Assembly (NCBI RefSeq): GCF_048128805.1
Contig: NC_136012.1
Span: 10,762,621-10,826,620, forward strand
Source: Centroberyx gerrardi
Taxonomy: Eukaryota; Chordata; Actinopteri; Beryciformes; Berycidae
Reading direction: 5' to 3'
Length of the DNA stretch: 64,000 bases
The notes under the pieces were generated by a model. It had not been told where the DNA came from. It searched no databases and saw only the letters and a program-made list of their open reading frames with translations. The stretch's first letter is position 1, and each line of letters begins with the position of its first letter. The translations under genes and the position numbers were made by a program. Positions 1 through 13,028 of this stretch are shown in pieces.

Positions 1-1386
1 AGGGCTCAGTGAAAACTCGGGGCTATTATCGTTCACATCTGATACAATAACGGTTATTGACTTTTCAGACGATAAAACTGGTTCTCCAGCATCCTTGGCA
101 GCAATAGTTAGATCAAAACTATCCCTTTTTTCTCTATCGAGGGGTGATTTGGTAACTAAAGCGTACATGTTATCCTGTAAGGATGGCTTTAATGTAAAGG
201 GAACATCATCACTTACAAAACAAATAACTTTGCCATTCAGGCCAGAATCTAAATCGTTAACACTGATCAATGCAACTGTAGTTCCAGGTCTGGCATCCTC
301 AGCAACGGCGTCAGAAAAAGATGTAACTTCAATCTCAGGTGCATTGTCGTTTAAATCAATAATTTTTATCCTTACGCTTTTATCAGTCGTCAAAGGAGCG
401 GTCCCCTTGTCAGAGGCTTGTATATCAATCTCATAGTTGTCTTTCACTTCGAAATCTATCAGTCCTTTAACAATTATTTCCCCAGTATTAGAATCCACGT
501 GGAAAATGTTCCGTAACTTACTATTCACATTGTTACCGAAAGAATAAAAAACCTCACCATTCGATCCTTCATCCAAATCTGTGGCATTAACCTTTATGAC
601 TGTAGTACCAATTGGAGCATTTTCACTCAACGTAACTGAATATGCATCTTTTGTGAACATTGGCAAATTATCATTTATGTCCAAAACGTCGACAGTTAAT
701 TCAACAGTCCCGGACCTAGGAGGCTTTCCTCCATCAATAGCTGTCATGATAAATGTGTGCCTTTTTATAACCTCTCTGTCCAGTGGTTTCTGTGAAAGTA
801 AAACAGGAATTTTTCCATTTTCACCTCGGTCTATAACTTCCAGTCGAAAATGATCGTTGTGAGTAAGTTTGTACTGCTGTACAGAATAGATGCCAACATC
901 AGCGTCACTTGCAGCTTGCAGTTGAAATCGCGTCCCAGGTAGCACCGACTCTGAAATTTCAATTCGTTTGTCTTTCTCTGGAAAGCTGGGAGAATGGTCA
1001 TTTATATCCAGCACCTCTACGGCCACATAATGGATCTCAAGTGGGTTCTCTAGCACGGTTTTCAGGTTGATAAAACACGTACTGCTTCCTTCGCAGACCT
1101 CCTCTCTATCTATCTTTTGGTTCACGTACAAAACACCATCGTTCTGGTTAACCTGGAACAGGGGTTCAGCCGAGCCCGTTACAATGCGATAGCCTCTCTC
1201 TTTTAAAGTGCTCCTATCTAGTCCCAAGTCCTTTGCTATATTCCCAACAACAGTGCCTTGTTTTGATTCCTCAGATATGGAATATCTGATCTGTGCTGAC
1301 GCTCCGCTCCAAACCAGAACCAAAGCAAACACATAGGCGACCCACCGCTGTCGCTCCCTCCAAGCATTTCGTCCTCTTTGTTCCAT
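1..1386 (-). CDS. pcdha: Clustered protocadherin alpha-type variable exon 19 (partial, 3' part beyond left edge)
   Basis: The 462 codons present run from the ATG at 1386 to the window edge and hold the signal peptide (about residues 1-31, ending ASA before QIRYSIS), EC1-EC4 and the start of EC5. The product would be a neuronal homophilic adhesion receptor, and EC1-EC4 form its trans-recognition surface. EC1 has the Cys-x5-Cys of clustered protocadherins (CEGSSTC). Calcium motifs are visible as DINDHSP, DINDNLP, DLNDNAP and DVNDNSP at the repeat ends. Oddities are CFINLK where paralogues have CLINLK, and EESKQGT for EEVKEGT. The ATG is chosen by homology of MEQRG with neighbours. EC6, the membrane helix and the donor should continue to the left. 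It is the exon nearest the constant exons in this window. Confidence 0.93.
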   Translation of the reverse strand, partial: MEQRGRNAWRERQRWVAYVFALVLVWSGASAQIRYSISEESKQGTVVGNIAKDLGLDRSTLKERGYRIVTGSAEPLFQVNQNDGVLYVNQKIDREEVCEGSSTCFINLKTVLENPLEIHYVAVEVLDINDHSPSFPEKDKRIEISESVLPGTRFQLQAASDADVGIYSVQQYKLTHNDHFRLEVIDRGENGKIPVLLSQKPLDREVIKRHTFIMTAIDGGKPPRSGTVELTVDVLDINDNLPMFTKDAYSVTLSENAPIGTTVIKVNATDLDEGSNGEVFYSFGNNVNSKLRNIFHVDSNTGEIIVKGLIDFEVKDNYEIDIQASDKGTAPLTTDKSVRIKIIDLNDNAPEIEVTSFSDAVAEDARPGTTVALISVNDLDSGLNGKVICFVSDDVPFTLKPSLQDNMYALVTKSPLDREKRDSFDLTIAAKDAGEPVLSSEKSITVIVSDVNDNSPEFSLSP

Positions 1387-1582
1387 GATTTTAGGATAAA
1401 ACAAATAATAGTATACAAGAACTATATGTGAATCACGACCGATATTTTGTCCAACATATTCCAAAAAGCATCCCCTCGTTGGCTCTCTCCAACCGATTGT
1501 TTAAAATAGAATGCAGTTTGTATGTGTTAGCCGTTCGTCCGCACGGAAAGGTTCCTGCCGATGCCGAAATAATATTCCCAGT

Positions 1583-1656
1583 AAGGGGTGGGACCAACTG
1601 AGATGACGGTGAGATCTTGAGAAGCATTTTTCTGCAAATACACTGACATCATGCGA
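1583..1656 (-). promoter_or_regulatory. Variable exon 19 promoter: CSE/CTCF-like element plus G-rich box
   Basis: On the plus strand cactgacatcatgcga (1641-1656) is the conserved element seen before every exon, 255 bp from the ATG. The box aaggggtggga at 1583 is the form typical of the MEQRG subfamily. No clear TATA is seen. Function is inferred from mammalian Pcdh CSE sites, which bind CTCF. Confidence 0.7.
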
Positions 1657-2058
1657 GCCAGTGTCACATTACACGACGGTAAACACAATCCTAAAATATT
1701 TTGAAACATAAAATCAAGACATACGACAGAGTGTAATTTTTTGTTTTTAAATGCTGGAAAGAGACAGTTTTTCTATTATTATATATTTACAAATTCACTT
1801 GTTCTGATCTAACTGTTCCTCGTGGTGTTGAACGGGGATGAGCGCGTATTGCTTGAGTGAGGAAAGGCGTGGGTGAAAGCAGATAAGGCACTGGCGCTAG
1901 TCACATCCACAGATGTTTCGTTGAATTTGTCCCACTACACATCCAGAAGGCTCAAGAGCACATTTTAGTGTCATCGAACCAGGCCTTTTCATCAACACAC
2001 TCAACACCCCTGGCTTGAAACGGTAAGTTCTGCAGTTCAGAAACTCACTGACTGAACA

Positions 2059-2096
2059 CTACACCGACAATGCCCTGTAGTGCATTGTCGGTGTAG
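2059..2096. repeat. Perfect 15-bp inverted repeat (hairpin)
   Basis: The sequence ctacaccgacaatgc (2059-2073) and its exact reverse complement (2082-2096) flank an 8-base loop. It lies in the spacer where neighbouring intervals carry an RE1. The left arm with its flank (2053-2075) weakly resembles an RE1 with stretched spacing. It could be a degenerate RE1, a palindromic protein site or chance. Confidence 0.6.
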
Positions 2097-2263
2097 CTTA
2101 AACCTGGCCCCCAGAAACTTACAACTAACTTCCAACCTCACTAAAACTATGGTGTGACAATCAAGGGCGATTTGCATGTTCGCACACATAAGCAACAATT
2201 AAACGAAGCAGGATAAAGATGACTGATGTTATGGGCTACTATTGATGACGATAATTTTCTTAC

Positions 2264-4624
2264 CTCTCCAGATGCCCGCCTCCTGTCGGGGACCACGAGA
2301 GTATTCCCATTGCTGCCCGGAACTATAGTAGAGCCTATACTCATTCTGGGTCCAACTAACATGTATCGTCTGTCTCCAGATCTGTACTGGATGCTGTGGC
2401 ACAGTGTCCCATCATAATTTGTGTCTTGTAAATACTTGGAGGAATAGTCTCTAGGTTTGGAGCACTGCATTACAATCAACACGATGATACTGATGAGAAA
2501 AAGTGTTGAAACCGAACCCAAAGTTATCATCAGATAAAATGTCACATTGTTATCCTCATCATTTTTTGTTGCACTTTTAACATCTGAGGCTGCAAAAGCC
2601 TCTTTGGGCTCCACTGCCTTGACAATCACAGTAGTTGTTGCTGAGAGTGAAACGTTCCCATTGTCTTTTACCAGTATGACCAGTTTATGCTCAGCCTCGT
2701 CTGTCTCTGTGAATGACCGAAGTGTTCTTATCTGTCCTGTATAGCGGTCCAAAGCAAAGAGACTGTGGTCACTCACTTCCTGCAGTGAAAATAATAACCA
2801 GCCGTTATATCCTATATCAGCGTCATAGGCTCTCACTTTAGTCGCCAAATGTCCTGCGTTCACATTGCGGGGAATCTCCTCCACACCTTCAGCAGAACCG
2901 TTAGCGCTGACTGGATACAAGATGACTGGAGCGTTGTCGTTCTGATCCAGAATGAACACGTTCACTGTGACGTTGCTGCTTAGTGATGGAGTTCCAGAGT
3001 CTGTGGCAACAACTTGGAAGTGGAATGTTTTCAGTGTTTCAAAATCAAAACTTTTAAGTGCCAATATATGTCCATTTTCGGAGTTAATGTTTAAAAACGA
3101 AGATAGAGTATTTTCTGCACCCCTATCCCTTAAAATATGATATGAAATAAGAGCATTGTTACCCTCGTCACGATCAAAGGCTTTCACTGAGAATACAGAG
3201 TCTCCTGGAGCGTTATTCTCATAAATGTAGAAGGTATATGGGTACAGTGAAAACTCTGGAATGTTATCATTCACATCTGATATAACAATGCTTATTGTCT
3301 TTTCAGATGACAAGGATGGTTCACCTGCATCTTTAGCAAGAATTGTTACATCATACTGGGATTGTTGTTCTCGATCCAAAGCCAATTTGGTGACTAGAGA
3401 GTACATGTTATTCTGTAAAGATGGACTGAGCATAAAAGGAACATCTTGATTTATAAAACACATAACTTTTCCATTGAGACCAGAGTCTGAGTCTTTTATA
3501 CTAATCAACGCTACTGTGGTTCCTGTTTTGGAATCTTCCGGGAGAGCACGAGAAAAAGATGTCACCTCGATCTCGGGTGCATTGTCGTTTACATCAACGA
3601 TATTAATAATAACGCTTTTGTCTGTTGTCAGTGGAGCCGCACCCTTGTCGGATGCCTGGATATCAATTTCATATCTGCCACTCTCTTCAAAATCTATGAC
3701 TCCTGCCACAGTTATTTCTCCCGTCAGTGGGTTTAAATCAAAACGTGCACGTACCTTTGCATCCACGTCATTGTCTAATGAATATACAACTTCGCCATTT
3801 GAACCTTCATCTAAATCTGTTGCATTGACTTGTATAATAGTCATACCAAGGGGGGAATTTTCCTTTAGCTGCACAGTGTAGGAGTCCTTGGTGAAGACTG
3901 GAGGGTTATCATTGACATCGAAGACATCTACAATTATTCTCATGCTTCCAGACCTTGGAGGCTTACCTCCATCAACGGCTGTGAGAAGTAATATATGGGT
4001 CTTGACAGATTCTCTATCAAGTGGCTTTTGGAGAACTAGACTGGGAGTTTTACGGTCCTCACCACGATCTTTCACTTCCAAACGAAAATGTTCATTATGA
4101 CTCAACTTATACTGCTGAACAGATAATGGGCCACTATCAGCGTCACGTGCAGCTTTCAACTGAAATCTTGCTCCTGGTAATGCAGATTCAGAAATCTCTA
4201 ACATCTTTTCATTTTCGGGGAAGCTTGGAGAGTGGTCGTTTACATCCAAAATCTCCACCGCTACATAATGGACTTCCAGTGGGTTTTCTAACACCGTTTT
4301 TAAGTCGATCAAACAAACCTTGCTTCGGTCGCACACTTCCTCTCTGTCAATTTTCCGGTTCACATACAAGATACCATCGTCCTGATTTACCCGGAAAGGA
4401 GGCTCTGTCGAGCCATAGACAATACGATACGCTCTATCTTTCAGTGTGGTCTTATCGAGACCTAAATCCTTTGCAATGTTTCCAACATCAGTTCCTTCTT
4501 TCACTTCTTCAGAGATGGAATATCTGATCTGAGCTGAAACTCCACTCCAAAACGTAACCAAAGCCACCATGTAGGCGGCCAACTGCCTCCGCTGTCTCCA
4601 CGCCAGGCGTCCTCTTTGTTCCAT
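2264..4624 (-). CDS. pcdha: Clustered protocadherin alpha-type variable exon 18
   Basis: 787 codons from MEQRGRLAW to Ser-Gly-Glu at a GTAAG donor (GT at 2263-2262). An in-frame ATG three codons upstream (4633) is possible, but MEQRG matches the neighbours. Signal peptide about 1-31; EC1 holds CDRSKVC; EC6 is about 567-675, the membrane helix 696-719 and the tail 720-787. The closest relative here is exon 16: both have LDREQQS in EC4 and [16 protein letters not shown] in EC5, unlike others (YVTENN). Individual marks are CLIDLK (also in exon 16; usually CLINLK), [10 protein letters not shown] where others have [10 protein letters not shown], and [11 protein letters not shown]. The spacer to the next exon upstream is unusually long (1.9 kb). 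Confidence 0.95.
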
Positions 4625-4807
4625 GGCGTACAAATAAAAAAAAAGGGATCCACAGATCTAAAAATGGATAACGACGCAAACTGTCCCCGTCATATTCGTT
4701 ATCAAAATGCGCTCCTTCACCAACAGAGCGTTAGAAATTATACGGAGGCGAGATTCTGTGTTCAAGCTGTTAACACGCACATGATTCTACCCATGACAAA
4801 ATAGACG

Positions 4808-4879
4808 AAAAGGATGGGTCTAATGGCTACGTTAAAAATTTGTAGAAGCATTATTTGCCATTACACTGACACCAAGTGA
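4808..4879 (-). promoter_or_regulatory. Variable exon 18 promoter: CSE/CTCF-like element
   Basis: The sequence cactgacaccaagtga (4864-4879) lies 240 bp before the ATG. The subfamily G box is the variant aaaggatggg at 4808. A TATTT/AAAT-rich stretch lies between them but no classic TATA. Confidence 0.68.
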
Positions 4880-5159
4880 CCAAGAACAACATTACAGTAC
4901 TGTGGTTGAAATGGTGACAAATTACGTTTAAAAAAGAAGGCTTGGCACAAAAAAGACACAAACGACCTGTTATAATGATGATGAAAGGCGACCTGACATG
5001 GGCACTTTTCAAGCACTGGAAAAGCAATTATGCTGCTTCATTCAGCAAATAGCTTCATTACCGAAAGTAATTATTATAGCCTACATGACTTGCCATTATA
5101 TTACCTCATATCTCAAAGGAAAGTTTCGCGTTTTGCAAACGGCGTTTGATTAAGCAGGT

Positions 5160-5180
5160 TTCAGCACCACGGATAGCGAA
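5160..5180 (+). promoter_or_regulatory. RE1/NRSE (REST site) upstream of exon 18
   Basis: Left half ttcagcaccac is perfect and is followed by ggatagcgaa. It matches the 21-base RE1 consensus at about 18 positions. It lies 280 bp upstream of the exon 18 CSE. REST binding and neuronal silencing follow from the known role of this motif. Confidence 0.8.
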
Positions 5181-5420
5181 TTTTTTTATATGTACTACTA
5201 GTAGCCCTACCCTTCCCCTTCATCCAATAGAGTTCTGCCATAAAGGCGCCTATAGCTCTGAAGTTTCATAACCATGGACAATGATAAACTTGATCCCGAA
5301 AATGTCTATACGGAAGCCAGTACTTACGATGGAGGCCAACCCCTCAAACTCAAGAACATTGAATTCAATTTATATTAATTGTAACTCTTAGTCTCTCCAT
5401 AAATTATTTTATATTATGTT

Positions 5421-5704
5421 ACCCCAGTAACATTAGGCTATGGAAGCTGCCAGGGCATTGCATATTTATTTATTTATTATTGTTAGACCCTTATTAGACT
5501 TTCTTAGAGGGTAATTTGGGACACATTATAACAGAACCGTACCGTAAACTAAAGTGTATTATTTCCCACTGTTAGACACTTATTAAACTTTCTTAGAGGG
5601 TAATTTGGGACACATTACAACAGAAGTGTACTGTAAACTAAAGTGTATTATTTCCCACTGTTAGACCCTTATTAGACTTATTTAGAGCCTAATGTTACTG
5701 GGGT
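5421..5704. mobile_element. MITE-like element with 19-bp perfect terminal inverted repeats
   Basis: Positions 5421-5439 (accccagtaacattaggct) are exactly reverse-complemented at 5686-5704. The 284-bp interior has no coding capacity and is largely a tandem repeat. I see no convincing target-site duplication, so the superfamily is undetermined. It helps explain the long spacer between exons 17 and 18. Confidence 0.6.
5482..5690. repeat. 89-bp tandem repeat, about 2.3 copies
   Basis: Units begin at 5482, 5571 and 5660 with gttagac(c/a)cttatta and carry tttcttagagggtaatttgg. The third copy is cut at the right terminal repeat of the MITE-like element. The first two units differ at only a few bases, so the duplication is recent. 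Confidence 0.8.
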
Positions 5705-5989
5705 CGGATAGTGACATGGCATTAAATGGTCTTAACTGGTATGGGAGTAGAGCGTCGAGGAAGCATGTATTATGTATTACGCTATGTATTACTACCTACA
5801 AACTCCACGGGACTCCGGAGAACATCCAGGCTACGAGGGACGTGTCAAGTAGCGACCAGATGTGGTTTGACGTTATGGTACAGTTAGCTTCTAATGAGCA
5901 ACAAATGACCCTGTAAGAAAGTGAAACTATGTTAAATAAAGACCAAATAAATTGTCCTCTGAGCTCTCAGCGTTTTGTCTATTATAAAG

Positions 5990-6430
5990 GCTATGTCCGA
6001 TATAATATGGCATTACATTCGTCTAATTACAGCCTGTGTTGTCTAATTAAGCTATCATTGGTAGCATTAAATGTGATGTCTAATTACAGCATAATTTGGT
6101 AGTATAGCGTCTAACTAGCATATTTTGGATCTGATATGGCATTGTATTTGATTTCTAATTAGACTATGATCTTGTAAAATGGTGTCTAATAGTGTATTAA
6201 GATCTCCTATTTGGTTTCTAATTAGAGTATAATTTGGTATAATAGTGTCTAAGTATAGTATATTTTGGGTCTAATACGGTATTATATGCGGCTTCTAATT
6301 ACAGCATAATTTAGTTGTATGGTGTCTAATTAGGGTATAACTGTTTGTTTAGTGTCTAATAAAGAACATATTATTTCTAGTTTTTGTCTAATTTGATACA
6401 AAGTACGGCTTGTTACGTCTTATTAGTGTA
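5990..6430. repeat. Degenerate AT-rich minisatellite
   Basis: Many irregular repeats of tctaattagagtataatt and tggtgtctaat-like words occur. They share TTAGAC/CTAATTA vocabulary with the 89-bp units just left, so both may come from one element. No open frame or promoter signal is seen. Confidence 0.6.
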
Positions 6431-6550
6431 CCGTAAAATAAAGTGCGAGCGGAAATGTTGGTAACTTGTGGCGTGGACACACAGATATATTGTAAAAATG
6501 AATTACAGTCAATAGAATCAGTGTTATACTGTGTTATATATTGTTCTTAC

Positions 6551-8908
<2,358 letters not shown>

Positions 8909-9099
8909 GACTTGAAGGTAATAAAGAATAGTCCACTAAATATGTCGTATTATGAAGGAGACGTTGTATGTCATATTCCTGAACGTAATCCAAGGTATGC
9001 TTTCTGCAGATCGATTGATGGAAAAAGAATGTAGATATTGCTCACGAATCGTAAGCTCACAAGCAACGATGCCGTTTGATAAAAATCGCAGTCACTATT

Positions 9100-9183
9100 A
9101 AGGGTGGGCCAGAATAAAGCCTGTGACGAAAGGCTCTGCGAGAGCCATACACTTACAACCAACCTACACTGACACCATGCGTT
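9100..9183 (-). promoter_or_regulatory. Variable exon 17 promoter: CSE/CTCF-like element plus G-rich box
   Basis: The sequence cactgacaccatgcgt (9168-9183) is 260 bp from the ATG. The box agggtgggcc starts at 9101. Confidence 0.7.
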
Positions 9184-9347
9184 CAAGTGCTACACTAGTG
9201 AGTTTTCTCTCAGTCTGAAAAACTTTTCAACAAATCAAAGTTCGGCATACAATCTGTAGAGACAGTACAATCCTGCCTTGATTGGGATGGATATAAGAAG
9301 GCCCTGCGGTTTTGAAACGATGTGTTATACTAGCGCATAGCTTAAGA

Positions 9348-9368
9348 TTCAGCACCACGGAGAGCAAC
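9348..9368 (+). promoter_or_regulatory. RE1/NRSE upstream of exon 17
   Basis: Intact left part ttcagcaccacgga, then gagcaac. About 18 of 21 match, 165 bp upstream of the CSE. Confidence 0.8.
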
Positions 9369-9791
9369 AATATACAGAGTCAAAATTCCTTAAAGAGAAA
9401 GCAATAGAAATATCACCCATCCATCCTGCCAATCAAGCAAGAAAAACTGCTGTGGAATATATCTTTATAACATTGGAAACCTTAATAATAAACATGGCTT
9501 GAAAAAAACTACGTACCTTGCGAAAAAAACAGAAAAAAACGACATATTTCCTAACGGAGAGGAGGATCAAAAAAAGTAATTGCAGATTTTGTCAGGAAGT
9601 TACAATAAGTGCACTGACAGTGGTTAATGCGAAGTAAGTCTTCACGTGTACTTTCCGTGTTCTTCCAAGAAGGAAGTGGTACCATGATATGTATTACTCA
9701 TATACAAACGGTCTCCCCAATAAATAGTTCTGCCAACAAGTCAGCTTGTAATGACGAGACATTATGCAATTCTTCAAGACATTACACTTAC

Positions 9792-12140
9792 CTCTCCAGA
9801 TGTCCGTCTCCTGTCGGGGACCACGAGAGTATTCCCATTGCTGCCCGGGACTATAGTAGAACCTATACTCATTCTGGGTCCAACTAACATGTATCGTCTG
9901 TCTCCAGATCTGTACTGGATGCTGTGGCACAGTGTCCCATCATAATTTGCATCTTGTAAGTACTTGGAGGAATAGTCGGTAGGTTTGGAGCACTGCATTA
10001 CAATCAACACGATGATACTGACTAGAAGAAGTGCTGAGACTGAGCCCAAAATTATCATCAGATAAAATGTAACATTATTCTCCTCTTCATCTTTTGCTGC
10101 ACTTTTAACATCGGAAGCTGCAAAAGCCTCTTTGGGCTCCACAGCCTTGACAATCACAGTAGCTGTTGCTGAGAGTAAAACGTTCCCATTGTCTTTTACC
10201 AGTATGACCAGTTTATGTTCAGCCTCGTCTGTCTCTGTGAATGACCGAAGTGTTCTTATCTGTCCTGTGTAGCGGTCCAAAGCAAAGAGACTGTGGTCAG
10301 TCACTTCCTGCAGTGAAAATAATAACCAGCCGTTATATCCTATATCAGCGTCATAGGCTCTCACTTTAGTCACCAAATGTCCTGCGTTCACATTGCGGGG
10401 AATCTCCTCCACACCTTCAGCAGAACCGTTAGCGCTGACTGGATACAAGATGACTGGAGCGTTGTCGTTCTGATCCAGAATGAACACGTTCACTGAGACG
10501 TTGCTGCTTAGTGATGGAGTTCCAGAGTCTGTGGCAACAACTTGGAAGTGGAATTTTTTCAATGTTTCAAAGTCAAAGCTTTTTAGTGCCAATATATCTC
10601 CATTTTCAGCATTGATGTTAAGAAATGAAGTCAGTTTATCTTCACTTCTATCTCTAAAAATATGATATGAAATAAGAGCATTTTCATCTTCGTCACGATC
10701 AAAGGCTTTCACTGAGAATACAGAGTCTCCTGGAGCGTTATTTTCATAAATGTAGAAGGTATATGGTTTCAGTAAAAACTCTGGAATGTTATCATTGACA
10801 TCTGATACAACAATGCTTATTGTCTTTTCAGATGACAGGGATGGTTCACCTGCGTCTTTAGCAACTATTGTTACATCATAATGGGATTGTTGTTCTCGAT
10901 CTAAAAGCAATTTGGTGATTAGAGAGTACATGTTATTTTGTAAAGATGGACTGAGCGTAAAAGGAACGTTTTGATTTATAAAACACATAACTTTTCCGTT
11001 GAGACCAGAATCTGAGTCTTTCACACTAATCAACGCCACTGTGGTTCCTGGTTTGGAATCTTCCGGTAGAGCACGAGAAAAAGATGTCACCTCGATTTCG
11101 GGTGCATTGTCGTTTACATCAACGATCCTAATAATAACACTTTTCTCAGATGTTAATTCCTTGTCGGATGCTTTTACGTCAATCTCATATCTGCTCATCT
11201 CTTCAAAATCTATTACTCCTGCAACGGTTATTACTCCAGTCAATGGGTTCAAATCAAAACGTGAACGTGCATTTGCCTCCACGTCATTACCAAATGAATA
11301 TATAACTTCAGCATTTGAACCCTCGTCCAAATCTGTTGCATTTACTTGTGTAACAGTTGTGCCAATAGCGGAATTTTCATTTAGTTGCACAGAGTAAGAA
11401 TCCTTGGTGAACACTGGAGGGTTATCATTGACATCGGAGACATCTACAGTTATTTTCATTTCACCAGACCTTGGAGGTTTACCTCCATCAAGGGCTGTGA
11501 GCAATAACGTATGGCTCCTCATAGATTCTCTATCAAGTGGCTTTTGGAGGATCAGTATAGGAGTTTTACGGTCCTCACCACGATCTTTCACCTCCAAACG
11601 AAAATGTTCATTCTGGCTCAATCTATATTGCTGAACGGAGAACGGACCACCATCAGCATCACGAGCAGCTTGAAGCTGAAATCTTGCTCCTGGTAATGCA
11701 GATTCAAAAATCTCTAATTGTTTCTCTTTCTCAGGAAAGCTGGGGGAATGGTCGTTTACATCCAACACCTCCACCGAGACATAATGGATCTCCAGCGGAT
11801 TCTCTAGCACGGTTTTCAAGTCGATCAAGCACACGCTGCTCCGTTCACAATCCTCCTCTCTGTCTATTTTTTTGTTCACATACAAGATGCCATCATCCTG
11901 ATTTACCCGGAAGAAAGGCTCAGTAGATCCGGCCACAATACGATATCCTCTTTCTTTCAATGTGCTCTTGTCCAGTCCTAAATCCTTGGCTATATTACCA
12001 ACAACTGTTCCTTCTTTCACTTCTTCAGAAATGGAATATCGTATTTGCGCCGTAGCCACGCGCCATAACAGAACCATAGCAATCGCGACGGCAATCCTAC
12101 CCGGTCGCTTCATCCATGTCCCGAGCTCTCTTTGTTCCAT
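9792..12140 (-). CDS. pcdha: Clustered protocadherin alpha-type variable exon 16
   Basis: 783 codons, MEQRELGTW to Ser-Gly-Glu, donor GTAAGT at 9791. Signal peptide about 1-31, ending ATA. It is the shortest of its subfamily because EC3 lacks four residues: [12 protein letters not shown] stands where relatives read ASDKG[10 protein letters not shown]. The loss keeps frame and is a natural surface-loop change. It resembles exon 18 through EC3-EC5 ([19 protein letters not shown]). It has GNVLLSATA for GNVSLSATA in EC6, removing an N-glycosylation sequon kept in the other complete exons. No RE1 is found in its upstream spacer. Confidence 0.95.
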
Positions 12141-12319
12141 GATATGACGATGAGATTATCCAAAGCAGGCTACTAGACATATAAATGTGTTGCCTAATGA
12201 AAATAAAAGCCCATTTTCCAAGACGAATGTATTTTCCTCTCTATCCGAGTGCTATATCATCCCACTGCACGTTAACCATGGTCTTGTATCATTCTTTCAT
12301 GCCGGATTCACAATCCAGT

Positions 12320-12396
12320 AAAGGGGTGGACTGTCATGAATGACGAACAGTGACGAACAAGATTCACTATTATATGTTTATACTGACACCATGAGT
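12320..12396 (-). promoter_or_regulatory. Variable exon 16 promoter: CSE/CTCF-like element plus G-rich box
   Basis: The sequence actgacaccatgagt (12382-12396) lies 242 bp before the ATG. The box aaaggggtgga is at 12320. Confidence 0.68.
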
Positions 12397-13028
12397 CCGT
12401 TCAATGAAATATTGTTTGGCTATCAAGACAACTTAAATAATGTAACAAAAGCCGAACATTTGTAACATTTAACTTTTTTTTTTTTTTACAGGCCCGGTTG
12501 TAGACTGATTTGACTGGGGTGGGCAACTTTTTATTCATATCACAGTGTGCTGTACTAGAGTCTAGGCAGTTTAGTTATTGCCAGAAATATAAGACTTGAG
12601 TACTGCCTTTAAAAATACAAGAAAACTACAAGAAATACGTCCACAGATAAGAACAGGTTTCGGTCCAATACAGAGCCACATATCTGGCTCTAGAAGTTTC
12701 ATATAGTTCAAATGGCAGATAGCAACTATACAAACATATAATACATACAGAAACCACTATGAATATTTTTGAAATCAGTATGCCAAAGTCAGGTGAAGCA
12801 TTGTTCTATGAATACAATGTCATGAATACGCTGACAATAAACAGTAATAAAGAAGAAGCAGTTGAGCCTAATGGGACCAAACGTTTTCATTATGCGATTC
12901 CTATATTAGGCTACATAACGGTCAAGCACAAATGTAATGCATTGTTATTAAAATTGTTGAAATACACTCTGAGCACCACTCGAAAATAATGACAATATTA
13001 CATATATGTATCTGTGTACCATTCTTAC
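12397..13028. other. Spacer without RE1; poly-T run and unidentified AT-rich DNA
   Basis: A 14-base T run (12474-12487) is followed by about 470 bp with no homology to the other spacers that I can see. This could be a retroposed insertion in minus orientation that replaced the RE1, but no family was recognised. The last ~70 bp (12956-13027) resemble 16023-16118 before exon 14's donor. Confidence 0.4.

Noticed and set aside
3474-4527. Long plus-strand open frames opposite exon 18 and similar ones opposite most exons
   Set aside because: They are antisense shadows caused by codon bias of the protocadherin repeats; they recur at the same place in each exon and lack their own start context.
12474-12487. 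Poly-T run as proof of a retroposed copy
   Set aside because: No retroposon body, target duplication or family similarity was recognisable beside it.
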